From Chryseobacterium indologenes (lineage in GTDB: Bacteria; Bacteroidota; Bacteroidia; Flavobacteriales; Weeksellaceae): DNA of 52,302 nt. This document shows, piece after piece, positions 43,662 through 52,191 of this stretch (position 1 is the stretch's first letter; every line of letters begins with the position of its first letter). Position numbers and translations under genes: made by a program. The notes below the pieces were generated by a model that was given only the letters and a program-made list of their open reading frames with translations, did not search any database and was not told where the DNA came from. The stretch lies in assembly GCA_001013295.1 (NCBI GenBank), contig LAZY01000063.1, forward strand, positions 1 to 52,302, read 5' to 3'.

Positions 43662-45857
43662 TTATTTTGTGAACAACATTTCTCTGTATTTTGTCATCGG
43701 CCAAAGCTCATCGTCTACCATCATTTCAAGATCATCAGAAGCGTCTCTGATAGGATCAAATAAAGGTTTTACTTTGTTGCAGTATGCTTCCGCCTGTTTT
43801 TGGCTGTCTGATATGTTTTTTGCCGCTTCTCTGGCTTTAATAAGATCTTCAACACCCAGTTTGATTTTAGAAACATTTTCTGAAATGCTGGTGATTAAGC
43901 TCATTTGTTCTTTGGCTAAAGACTTGAATTCCTTATCACCAAAGATTTCTTTAAGACCTTTTACATTTTCAATTAATCTGTTCTGATAATTTAAAGCAGA
44001 AGGAATAATGTGGTTTCTTGCAATATCACTTAGTACTCTTGCCTCAATGTCGATCACAGTAGAGTATTTTTCTAATTTGATTTCATTTCTTGCTTCAACC
44101 TCTCTGTGATTGAATATTCCCATCTCTTCATACAGATCCAGGAATTTCTTGTCCATTTCCTGCTTTAATGCTTCAGGAGTTGTTTTAAGGTTGTTCAATC
44201 CTCTTTTCTTAGCTTCTTTTGCCCAGTCATCAGAATATCCGTCACCTTCAAACATGATGTTTTTACACTGCTTGATGTATTCTCTCAATACATTAAAGAT
44301 GGCTTCATCTTTCTTAAGACCCGTCTCAATTAAAGCGTCAACTTCTTTTTTGAAATCATTAAGCTGTTTTGCTGCAATCGTGTTCATTACAGTCATAGAT
44401 TCTGCACAGTTAGCAGAAGATCCTACTGCTCTGATTTCAAATTTATTTCCTGTAAATGCAAATGGAGAAGTTCTGTTTCTATCCGTATTGTCCAATAGAA
44501 TTTCAGGAATTTTTCCAACTACATTTAATTTTAATTCTGTTTTTTCTTCCGGAGATAACTTTCCGTTAGTTACTTTTTCAAGTTCTTCCAATACGCTGAA
44601 CAACTGGCTTCCGATGAAAACAGAAATAATTGCAGGTGGAGCTTCGTTAGCACCCAATCTGTGATCGTTGCTTGCAGAAGCGATACTTGCTCTTAAAAGA
44701 TCCGCATATTCATGAACTGCTTTAATCGTATTCACGAAGAATGTTAAGAACTGTAAGTTTTTCTTAGGGTTTTTTCCTGGGCTTAAAAGGTTTTCACCAG
44801 TATCAGTCGCTAAAGACCAGTTGTTGTGCTTTCCGCTTCCGTTTACCCCTGCGAATGGCTTTTCATGGAATAAAATATGGAAATGGTGTTTGTGAGCAAC
44901 TCTCGCCATGATGTCCATCAATAAAGAGTTGTGGTCTACTGCAACATTTACTTCTTCAAACATTGGTGCAAGCTCAAACTGGTTAGGTGCAACCTCGTTG
45001 TGTCTTGTTGTGGCAGGAATTCCCAGTTTCATACACTCGATTTCCAACTCTTTCATGAAGTTCATAACCCTTGTAGGAATAGAACCGAAATAGTGGTCAT
45101 CTAATTGTTGTCCTTTTGCTGGAGAATGTCCTAATAAGGTCTTACCTGTCAATACAAGGTCCGGACGGGATTGGTATAATGCTGAATCAACAAGGAAATA
45201 TTCCTGTTCCCAACCTAATGTAGGAGTTACTTTCGTTACATTTTTATCAAAATACTGCATTACATTCGTTGCAGCTTCATCCACAGCGTTCAACGCTCTT
45301 AAAAGAGGTGCTTTATAATCTAAAGTCTCTCCTGTATAAGAAATAAAGATCGAAGGAATACATAATGTAGTTCCCATGATAAATGCAGGAGATGTAGGAT
45401 CCCAGGCTGTATATCCTCTTGCTTCAAAAGTATTTCTGATACCTCCGTTCGGGAAAGACGATGCATCAGGCTCCTGCTGGATCAGCATATTTCCGCTGAA
45501 TCTTTCGATAGCTCTGCCTCCTTCAATAGGAGTAAAGAAAGAATCATGCTTTTCTGCAGTAGTTCCTGTCAAAGGCTGAAACCAGTGCGTATAGTGAGTT
45601 ACTCCTTTGCTCATTGCCCAGTCTTTCATCGCCACAGCTACCTGGTCTGCGATATGTCTCTGGATCTTTGTTCCTTTTTTGATGGCATCCATAATAGAAC
45701 TGAATGCTTCTTTCGTTAAATATTCTCTCATTGTTTCTTCTGAGAAAACATTTTTACAGAATAGTTCGGATAACTTCGCAGGGATTTCAACAGAGTTGTC
45801 TTTTCTGAAATCCTTGAATGGTAGGGTTTCTAATGCTTTGAATCTTAAGGTTGACAT
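43662..45857 (-). CDS. glnN: glutamine synthetase type III
   Basis: Makes glutamine from glutamate, ammonia and ATP. The 731-residue length is diagnostic of GSIII, a dodecamer found mainly in Bacteroidota and cyanobacteria. Landmarks: the N-terminal KALETLPFKDF, the catalytic-region GVNGSGKHNNWSLATDTGENL (ammonia/glutamate site), and NRTSPFAFTGNKFEIRAVGS, followed by the family's C-terminal helical extension. Single-gene unit with a -7 box at 45881-45888 and an upstream AAACAATTGTTT palindrome (45957-45968) that may bind a regulator. No glnB- or glnK-like gene is adjacent. Confidence 0.96.
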   Translation of the reverse strand: MSTLRFKALETLPFKDFRKDNSVEIPAKLSELFCKNVFSEETMREYLTKEAFSSIMDAIKKGTKIQRHIADQVAVAMKDWAMSKGVTHYTHWFQPLTGTTAEKHDSFFTPIEGGRAIERFSGNMLIQQEPDASSFPNGGIRNTFEARGYTAWDPTSPAFIMGTTLCIPSIFISYTGETLDYKAPLLRALNAVDEAATNVMQYFDKNVTKVTPTLGWEQEYFLVDSALYQSRPDLVLTGKTLLGHSPAKGQQLDDHYFGSIPTRVMNFMKELEIECMKLGIPATTRHNEVAPNQFELAPMFEEVNVAVDHNSLLMDIMARVAHKHHFHILFHEKPFAGVNGSGKHNNWSLATDTGENLLSPGKNPKKNLQFLTFFVNTIKAVHEYADLLRASIASASNDHRLGANEAPPAIISVFIGSQLFSVLEELEKVTNGKLSPEEKTELKLNVVGKIPEILLDNTDRNRTSPFAFTGNKFEIRAVGSSANCAESMTVMNTIAAKQLNDFKKEVDALIETGLKKDEAIFNVLREYIKQCKNIMFEGDGYSDDWAKEAKKRGLNNLKTTPEALKQEMDKKFLDLYEEMGIFNHREVEARNEIKLEKYSTVIDIEARVLSDIARNHIIPSALNYQNRLIENVKGLKEIFGDKEFKSLAKEQMSLITSISENVSKIKLGVEDLIKAREAAKNISDSQKQAEAYCNKVKPLFDPIRDASDDLEMMVDDELWPMTKYREMLFTK

Positions 45858-45880
45858 ATTTGGGTGAATTTTGATAGGGC

Positions 45881-45888
45881 AAATTTAC
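45881..45888 (-). promoter_or_regulatory. -7 box (TAAATTTG) for glnN
   Basis: TAAATTTGC on the minus strand, 23 bases before the ATG. Confidence 0.6.
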
Positions 45889-46083
45889 AAAAAAAATGAA
45901 ACGAAAATGATTTAGCCCTAAAAATTTAAGGGGTATTTTGAAAATTAACGCATATTAAACAATTGTTTGGTGTTTTTCAGAAGGGGGTGTTTGTGATTTA
46001 TATTTGAAAATCTGCATTTTTGAAGCGTATATTAAGGGGGTATTTATATAATTGTATAGAAAAGGTCAGTTTGTAATCTTTAT

Positions 46084-46497
46084 TTAGGAGTTCGTAAAAT
46101 ATTTTCTGAAAATAATCATATTCAGGACAACAGTTATTGCCAAACTACTGACCGTGATCATATGTGAGCCGTATCCATCATTGCAAAACTGCATGAAAAC
46201 AGGATAGGTCAATGCTAATGATAGTACATAGCTTATATAAGACCTTTGAAGATATAAATTGATCAGGTACATTGTGATCATTGATAAAATAACCAGAAAT
46301 CCGATTCCGTCCAAAAAACCAAATAATCCTATAACTGTGCTTTTCAATAGCAGCAGGATGATATTGTCCCGAAAAACGCCATCATCAGTTCCGTGATCTT
46401 TAATGATTAAGAATATCATCACTAATAGAAAATAGATTAAAATATGACTGATCCATATTTTCCAAAAAAGAGAAACCCTACTTAATCTTTCTTTCAT
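46084..46497 (-). CDS. small polytopic membrane protein, unknown
   Basis: A 137-residue protein from the ATG at 46497 (MKERLSRVSLFWKIW); an earlier in-frame ATG at 46530 would add 11 residues of poor leader. It has four hydrophobic helices, at about 14-33, 52-76, 79-96 and 105-130. No family was recognised, and no partner gene is adjacent: glnN lies 226 bases away on the same strand with its own promoter. No clear promoter box upstream. Confidence 0.55.
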   Translation of the reverse strand: MKERLSRVSLFWKIWISHILIYFLLVMIFLIIKDHGTDDGVFRDNIILLLLKSTVIGLFGFLDGIGFLVILSMITMYLINLYLQRSYISYVLSLALTYPVFMQFCNDGYGSHMITVSSLAITVVLNMIIFRKYFTNS

Positions 46498-46684
46498 CCG
46501 GTGTAATACTTTTTGATGATAACATACCACCAGAGTCTGGATTGAACCTGTTTTTGATTCCTGCCCCTAAATTTATGATGGTGGGATAAATATAAGATTA
46601 AAAAACACACAGGTTGGGGTAAAAAGTGTAAGTTTTTAAGCAACTTATTAAAAGATACTTAAAATAAGTTGGACGAAGATTTTG

Positions 46685-46692
46685 TATATTTG
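46685..46692 (+). promoter_or_regulatory. -7 box (TATATTTG) for the DUF6909-like gene
   Basis: TATATTTG lies 15 bases before the ATG at 46708 and inside the longer reading frame that starts at TTG 46669, which argues for the ATG. Confidence 0.55.
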
Positions 46693-46707
46693 TGTGAAAT
46701 TTATTTT

Positions 46708-48399
46708 ATGACAAATTCTAGAGCAAGAGAAACAACAGAGGCTATTGAAAGATTATATATCTCTATGAGACACTTATTTTATAGAGGATTTTTCAAGCCG
46801 GGAGGTGTTTCGGGAGAAAGTATCAGAAGTTTGTTGAAAACCATCAATCCGGAAATTTACGGAACCATGAATATTCCAAGCAAAGTGGAACTTGACGGGT
46901 TGATGTATGTTTTAGACAGGCTTCCGGAGGGGATTGAAGAATGTGCTTTTATTCATCTCACATCAGATGAAGGGTTTGATAAAGGAAGTTTCGAACCTAT
47001 TGTTCCAAAGAAAAGAAGAAGAAACTGTTATAGAATAGACGAACACCAGATGAATATTGAGGTTCTTTTGGGCCGTTCCGAAATTTATGACATTCTTACC
47101 CACCTTACCTTCCTGTTTATAGAAGCTGATAAAATCCGTAATCTGGCTTTCATCCAGGATGAAAACTGGAAGCCGACCCGTGCCTTTAAGATTATCGAAG
47201 AGGTCGTGAAAGGAGAAAAGAAATTCAGCAGAAGAGAAAAGGAGGTGGCATTGATTCATCTTTCTTCTCTGATCGGCAGATCTTTTGACGAGACATTGAG
47301 AGCGTATAATACTTTCGGGGATGATCATAACCCTGACCGTTTGTTCAAAATCATCTACAACCTTGGAAAAGTAAGTCTTGAAGATGCTAAAAGCAGCAGA
47401 GAAAGAGAAATTCATTTTAGTGCAATTTTAAAAGAAAGAGTAGGGCACCACTATTTTGGTGAGAAATGGGCGAACAAGGTAAAAGAAGTTTTATTTGAAA
47501 ACAACCTGCATATGCGCCCGCTACATATTATCTCTGCCAATATGCACTCGGTGAAAAATATGCTGTATGCTAATAATGCGCTTAAAAAGAAGCAGAATAG
47601 TGAGGTAGACTATACATTGTATGAAGAGATTTCTAACAAGAAAGAGCTTCGTGATAAAGTGTTGAAATATGCTTTGGATGAAGGGATGATTCATATTGCA
47701 GACAAAAGTGGAAGTAATATTGATGTTCAGATCATCGACCTCAGCAAAACAGATCTGAAAAATACTCCATTTGCAGATGCCAAGTTTTCCGGAGATGATG
47801 TTGTAATGGTATTCGACTACGCGTTCGGTGAGCAGGCTTTTGAGGTAATGGATGAGCTGTTGAAGCCTTTCGAGCACAAAGGAGAAGTGTATATGATGCA
47901 TGTGAAATCTGTTTCCATTATGGGGAAAGCAGGTATCCTTACCGGAGAGAAAGGGGATATTATGATTCCAACTTCCCATATTTTTGAAGGAACTGCAGAT
48001 AATTATCCTTTTGAAAATGCATTAAAGCTTGATGATTTCAAAGATGATGAGCTGAAAGCATTTGAAGGTCCTATGATTACTGTATTGGGAACATCCCTTC
48101 AGAATAAGGATATTCTTTCTTACTTTATGAACACTTCATGGAAGGCTATCGGTCTTGAAATGGAAGGTGCACATTATCAGAAAGCAATTCAGGTAGCTTC
48201 GAAGATCAGGCATCATATTTCACCGGATCTTTTTGTATGCTATGCTTACTATGCATCGGATAATCCGCTGGAAACAGGAAGTACATTATCTTCTGGAGGT
48301 TTAGGACTTACAGGAGTAAAGCCTACTTACCTGATCACGTTAAGAATTCTTGAAAAGATTGTAAGAAACGGAAAGAAAGAAGTTTCTGCTAAAAAATAA
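46708..48399 (+). CDS. DUF6909-like protein with nucleoside-phosphorylase-type C-terminal region
   Basis: A 563-residue cytoplasmic protein beginning MTNSRARETTEAIERLY. The N-terminal 320 residues are helical and not assignable. The C-terminal part (about 340-555) has stretches seen in the PNP/AMP-nucleosidase fold: YMMHVKSVSIMGKAGILTGE, GDIMIPTSHIFEGT, and IGLEMEGAHYQKAIQVA, where EMEGA matches the ribose-binding EMEA-type motif. Proteins like this are usually listed as DUF6909 in the phylum. A nucleosidase or nucleoside-binding role is inferred from this motif, not shown. Confidence 0.7.
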   Translation: MTNSRARETTEAIERLYISMRHLFYRGFFKPGGVSGESIRSLLKTINPEIYGTMNIPSKVELDGLMYVLDRLPEGIEECAFIHLTSDEGFDKGSFEPIVPKKRRRNCYRIDEHQMNIEVLLGRSEIYDILTHLTFLFIEADKIRNLAFIQDENWKPTRAFKIIEEVVKGEKKFSRREKEVALIHLSSLIGRSFDETLRAYNTFGDDHNPDRLFKIIYNLGKVSLEDAKSSREREIHFSAILKERVGHHYFGEKWANKVKEVLFENNLHMRPLHIISANMHSVKNMLYANNALKKKQNSEVDYTLYEEISNKKELRDKVLKYALDEGMIHIADKSGSNIDVQIIDLSKTDLKNTPFADAKFSGDDVVMVFDYAFGEQAFEVMDELLKPFEHKGEVYMMHVKSVSIMGKAGILTGEKGDIMIPTSHIFEGTADNYPFENALKLDDFKDDELKAFEGPMITVLGTSLQNKDILSYFMNTSWKAIGLEMEGAHYQKAIQVASKIRHHISPDLFVCYAYYASDNPLETGSTLSSGGLGLTGVKPTYLITLRILEKIVRNGKKEVSAKK

Positions 48400-48421
48400 G
48401 GATAATCTAAAATTATCATAT

Positions 48422-48456
48422 AACCTCAGGTGTATTTTGCATCTGAGGTTTTTTTG
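48422..48456 (+). terminator. terminator of the DUF6909-like gene
   Basis: AACCTCAGGTG and CATCTGAGGTT pair (one G.T) around a 7-base loop, followed by TTTTT. Confidence 0.85.
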
Positions 48457-48510
48457 ACCCTTGACAAGGATAAAAAAAATGTTTACCTTGAAAAATAAAA
48501 AAACGTGTCT

Positions 48511-48981
48511 ATGAGTTCAGTATCAGAGTTATCGAAAAGATTTCGGGAGGTCTTATTAAATGGTCTCTGGATTGCCAATACCAATTTTAAAGATCAGCTT
48601 TCAGATGTTACCTGGGAGCAAGCGGTGAAGAAGATAGATTCTTTAAACACCATTGCTATGCTCACTTTTCATATCGATTATTATATTGCCGGCATTGTCA
48701 ATGTTTTTGAAGGAGGTGATCTCGAGATCAAAGATAAATTCAGTTTTAATCTTCCATCCATTCATTCTCAGGAGGAATGGGAGAGTTTACTGAGTAAACT
48801 TTGGACAGATGCTGAAAAGGTTGCCACATTATTGGAACAGATGCCGGATTCTAAACTTGATGAAGTGTTCGTTAATGAAAAATATGGAACTTATAGAAGG
48901 AATATTGACGGAATGATCGAGCACTGTTATTATCATCTGGGGCAGATTACTTTGATCAAGAAACTATTGAAAAACGGATAG
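48511..48981 (+). CDS. DinB-like / DUF1572-type four-helix protein
   Basis: A 156-residue cytoplasmic protein (ATG at 48511; a GTG two codons earlier is less likely). The fold signature is a set of metal-binding histidines: one in LTFHIDYYIAG at about 47-57 and a HxxxH pair in GMIEHCYYHLGQITLIKKLL near the C-terminus. DinB-superfamily proteins are often thiol transferases using bacillithiol or mycothiol, but the substrate here is unknown. The gene is flanked by two copies of CCTTGACAAG (48459-48468 and 49008-49017) and followed by a perfect 13-bp inverted repeat. Confidence 0.8.
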   Translation: MSSVSELSKRFREVLLNGLWIANTNFKDQLSDVTWEQAVKKIDSLNTIAMLTFHIDYYIAGIVNVFEGGDLEIKDKFSFNLPSIHSQEEWESLLSKLWTDAEKVATLLEQMPDSKLDEVFVNEKYGTYRRNIDGMIEHCYYHLGQITLIKKLLKNG

Positions 48982-48985
48982 AGAT

Positions 48986-49022
48986 TTCATCTTGTCAAAG
49001 TTCAAAACCTTGACAAGATGAA
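48986..49022. repeat. perfect 13-bp inverted repeat after the DinB-like gene
   Basis: TTCATCTTGTCAA (48986-48998) and TTGACAAGATGAA (49010-49022) with a 12-base loop, starting just past the stop codon. It lacks a T run on the plus strand, so it is more a stabilising hairpin or binding site than a classical terminator. Confidence 0.7.
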
Positions 49023-49167
49023 GATCAAAAAAAGATCAGGAAAAAAATTTAACAACTCAGGAAAAAAATCATCTAAAACGATATTAAAACAGAACAAAAC
49101 CTTGCTATAACTCCATATTTTAGGGTTTTGTTTAAAATACCTACCTTTAGAAAAAATAAAATTTTAA

Positions 49168-51006
49168 ATGAGAAAATCGGCTGCAATCATTTTTGCGTTT
49201 ATCATTTCACAATTTCAGGCTCAGCAAGGAGCTTATTATCAGCAGGCTGCAAAGTACAGGATGGATATAGATGTCAATGCTGAAAAATTTACTTACCAGG
49301 GAAAACAGACTTTAGAATACACCAATAACTCACCGGATGAGTTGAATGTGGTATATTTCCACCTGTATTGGAATGCTTTCAAACCCAATTCCATGATGGA
49401 TCAGAGAGTTGCTTCTCAGGGAAAAAATGGAGACTCAAGATTGCAAAAAGACGGAATCTCAAGACTGGCTTCTATTCCTAAAGATCAGGAGGGAGCTCAG
49501 AATATTCACTGGATCAAACAGAATGGTAAAGACCTGAAATTTGAAGTTCAGGAAACCATTATGAAAGTATATCTGGCAGAGCCTATCAAACCGAATTCTA
49601 CAACGACTTTTACAATGGATTGGGATGCTGTGATTCCACAGCAGATCAGAAGAAGCGGAAGAAACAACAGAGAAGGAGTAGACATGACCATGACGCAGTG
49701 GTATCCGAAAATTGCGGAATATGACTATGATGGCTGGGCAACTTTTGATTATATGGGAAGAGAATTCCATGCGCCGTTTTCCGATTTTGATGTTACCATT
49801 AAAATCAACAAAGATTATGTTGTAGGAGCAGGTGGTATTCTTGAAAATCCAACAGAAGTAAAAGGATATGATGCTGCGGCTAAGATCAAAACTGAAAAAG
49901 ATAAAAAAGCAACCTGGAAATGGACAGCTAAAAATATTCTGGATTTTGCATGGAGTGCAGACAGAGATTATTCTGTAGAAAGTTTCAATGTTCCGGAAGG
50001 TCCTCAGGTATATTTAGTGTATCAGAAAAACGATAAAACAAAAGTATGGGGAGAAGCTCAGCCTTATATTACCAAATATTTCCAGATTATGAATTCTCAC
50101 TTTGGGAAATATGTATATCCAACATATGCTTTCATTCAAGGGGGTGATGGTGGAATGGAGTACGGAATGTGTACCATGATCCTTGGAGAAGCTAAAAATA
50201 TCAAAGATTTAATGGGCTTAATGGCGCATGAAGGTTCTCACTCATGGTATCAGCAGATGCTTGCTACCAATGAATCTGTTCGTCCGTGGATGGATGAAGG
50301 TTTCACAAGCTATGCAGAAGGATATACGATGTATCAGTTATTTCCTGAGCAGTTACCTAATCCTTTTGTTGAAAGACTGGATGCTTACAGGAAGTTTATT
50401 AAGAAAGGAATTGAAGAACCGGCTGTATGGTTAGGAGATCATCATGACAACGGAACAGCTTACACTTACGCTTCTTATGTAAAAGGGGAATTGTATCTTG
50501 TACAGTTGGGATACATCATGGGAGAGCAAAACCTTGCAGAAACATTAAAACAATATTATGATCAGTGGAGCATGAAGCACCCTTCAGACAGGGATTTCCT
50601 TCACATTGCTCAGAAGGTTTCCGGGATGGATCTGAAGTGGTTCCACAATTACTGGATCAACACAACTAAAACTATTGATTACGGAATTAAGGATGTAAAA
50701 TATGATGAAAAATCTACAACGATTACTTTGGTCAATAACGGGCAGGTTCCAATGCCTATTGATTTCAGTGTAATGACTAAGGATAAAAAAGTAGTGACTT
50801 ACCAGATCCCATTGAATATGACCCACACCTGGAAAACAAAGGATGTATATGGTGATTTTAAAACAGAGCCTTACTGGCCTTGGACTCAGAAAGAATACAC
50901 GCTTACGGTTCCTTACACAAAATCTCAATTATCTGTACTTGGAATTGATTTCAGCCAAAGAATTGCTGATGTGAATGTAGAGGATAACTTTGTAGAAGTA
51001 AAATAA
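49168..51006 (+). CDS. exported M1-family zinc metallopeptidase
   Basis: A 612-residue aminopeptidase-type protein with a signal peptide (cleavage after QFQAQ region, about 18). The zinc site is HEGSH in LMAHEGSHSWYQQM, with the third ligand Glu in WMDEGFTSYAEGY 18-20 residues later. The exopeptidase motif usually written GxMEN appears as GGMEYG. The protein lacks the long C-terminal helical domain of mammalian-type M1 enzymes and ends in a beta-rich part; there is no T9SS sorting tail, so it should be periplasmic. Single-gene unit. Confidence 0.92.
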   Translation: MRKSAAIIFAFIISQFQAQQGAYYQQAAKYRMDIDVNAEKFTYQGKQTLEYTNNSPDELNVVYFHLYWNAFKPNSMMDQRVASQGKNGDSRLQKDGISRLASIPKDQEGAQNIHWIKQNGKDLKFEVQETIMKVYLAEPIKPNSTTTFTMDWDAVIPQQIRRSGRNNREGVDMTMTQWYPKIAEYDYDGWATFDYMGREFHAPFSDFDVTIKINKDYVVGAGGILENPTEVKGYDAAAKIKTEKDKKATWKWTAKNILDFAWSADRDYSVESFNVPEGPQVYLVYQKNDKTKVWGEAQPYITKYFQIMNSHFGKYVYPTYAFIQGGDGGMEYGMCTMILGEAKNIKDLMGLMAHEGSHSWYQQMLATNESVRPWMDEGFTSYAEGYTMYQLFPEQLPNPFVERLDAYRKFIKKGIEEPAVWLGDHHDNGTAYTYASYVKGELYLVQLGYIMGEQNLAETLKQYYDQWSMKHPSDRDFLHIAQKVSGMDLKWFHNYWINTTKTIDYGIKDVKYDEKSTTITLVNNGQVPMPIDFSVMTKDKKVVTYQIPLNMTHTWKTKDVYGDFKTEPYWPWTQKEYTLTVPYTKSQLSVLGIDFSQRIADVNVEDNFVEVK

Positions 51007-51023
51007 ATTAAACGCTTAAAAAT

Positions 51024-51055
51024 AATAGCCCGTAGAATTTTCTACGGGCTATTTT
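51024..51055 (+). terminator. terminator of the M1 peptidase gene
   Basis: AATAGCCCGTAGA and TCTACGGGCTATT form a perfect 13-bp stem around ATTT, followed by a T run. Confidence 0.92.
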
Positions 51056-51164
51056 ATTCCAGAGGTAATATCTAAATTGATTTCTCAATCTTCTCAATTT
51101 TATAATGCGCTTTGACTCATCTGCTATCTTTGATTTTATAGACTGAAATAAAATAGATGTTTTT

Positions 51165-51767
51165 TTATTTTATATCAAATTGCTGAACCATCCAATGACG
51201 AGCATGGTTTTTAATAAGATCGTTTTTCAGAGTTGGGTCTTTGGAATTTAAGTAGCTGTATACTTTTAACGGAACAGAGTCCGGATATTCCTTTAGTCCT
51301 TTTGCAACGGTCAGCTTTGCCTCCTCTTTATTTTGAGCATCATCCAGTGCTTCTGCTTTATAAATGTATATAATGGCCGGAATTTTTCCATAAATATCTT
51401 TAGTCTCATTCTCTAAAAGATTGATGGTTTCGATTTGAAATTGAGGATCAGGAGCCTTTTTTGAAGCAACTGTCCGGCTGAGATATTGCTGATACATCAG
51501 AAACAGCATCAGAATATGAAGATTTTTGGTATTGGGATCCGAAGCCAGCTTTTCAATCTGTTGTACGGTTTCAGGAGTCATTTCATCATTTTCAGCCTGC
51601 AGACTTTTCTGATAAAACTCATCCAGCAAATTGTAAACGGCTTTATCATTAGGGTCAGTTTTTGATTGACTTTTTATCTTCAGAAATGTTTCTTTTATGG
51701 ACGGGCCCGACTGTGCAAAAGCATGAAAGCCAAAACATAAGAACATGGCCAGAATCAGTTTTTTCAT
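51165..51767 (-). CDS. exported helical protein, unknown
   Basis: A 200-residue protein with a signal peptide (MKKLILAMFLCFGFHAFAQ, about 1-19). The mature part is helical with a weak TPR-like rhythm (for example KAEALDDAQNKEEAKLTVAK followed by GLKEYPDS). No domain was identified. It is monocistronic: the M1 gene converges on it and the next minus-strand gene upstream is separate. Confidence 0.7.
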   Translation of the reverse strand: MKKLILAMFLCFGFHAFAQSGPSIKETFLKIKSQSKTDPNDKAVYNLLDEFYQKSLQAENDEMTPETVQQIEKLASDPNTKNLHILMLFLMYQQYLSRTVASKKAPDPQFQIETINLLENETKDIYGKIPAIIYIYKAEALDDAQNKEEAKLTVAKGLKEYPDSVPLKVYSYLNSKDPTLKNDLIKNHARHWMVQQFDIK

Positions 51768-51850
51768 AAAGGTTTCAACGATTTACAGGTTAAATATACT
51801 CAATTGTTATAAAAAAGGAAAATGAAATTGAAGACTTTCCCTTTCTGTTA

Positions 51851-52168
51851 TCATGGATTAACACGTTTGTAAAACTCATTAATTATTTTTTGTTTCTCTT
51901 CAGGTTTTTTATTAGAATTGATAATATTCATCGAAAATCTTGCTCCTATTGGGCTATATCCGAGATTCAAGCAGGCAGTATTAATCAAAGTTGCTGTTAA
52001 AATAGAAGCATAAGGATCTAACAATTGATTCTGTTTTTTATAATCTTCTGCAAGTTTTAAATATTTAGATTTATTAAGTTCATTATCAATTTTATTGACA
52101 TCTTTTTTATTAACAACCTTTTTTAATTTCAATAATTCTTTCATACGAGATGCACTATAAATGCTCAT
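51851..52168 (-). CDS. small Lys/Asn-rich protein next to an IS element, unknown
   Basis: A frame of up to 105 residues, with no signal peptide or membrane segment, rich in Lys and Asn and AT-biased compared with its neighbours. A TAnnTTTG box at 52171-52178 ends three bases before the first ATG, so the true start may be the internal ATG at 52144 (97 residues). The left end of an IS3-type element lies about 24 bases upstream of the ATG. The middle (DPYASILTATLINTACLNLG) is hydrophobic. Function not recognised; it may be a recently arrived gene. Confidence 0.5.
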   Translation of the reverse strand: MSIYSASRMKELLKLKKVVNKKDVNKIDNELNKSKYLKLAEDYKKQNQLLDPYASILTATLINTACLNLGYSPIGARFSMNIINSNKKPEEKQKIINEFYKRVNP

Positions 52169-52170
52169 AC

Positions 52171-52178
52171 CAAAGTTA
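52171..52178 (-). promoter_or_regulatory. -7 box (TAACTTTG) of the small Lys/Asn-rich gene
   Basis: TAACTTTG on the minus strand; the inferred IS end lies about 14 bases upstream, where the -33 element would have been. Confidence 0.35.
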
Positions 52179-52191
52179 TTTTTAAATTGGA

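Noticed and set aside
44110..44664. 184-codon plus-strand frame inside glnN
   Set aside because: Antisense shadow of a clear GSIII coding region.
46669..46707. N-terminal extension of the DUF6909-like protein from TTG 46669
   Set aside because: The extension contains the promoter -7 box; the ATG at 46708 gives the family's usual start.
49142..49149. TACCTTTA before the M1 peptidase as a promoter box
   Set aside because: Last base differs from the TAnnTTTG consensus and no -33 element is at the right distance.
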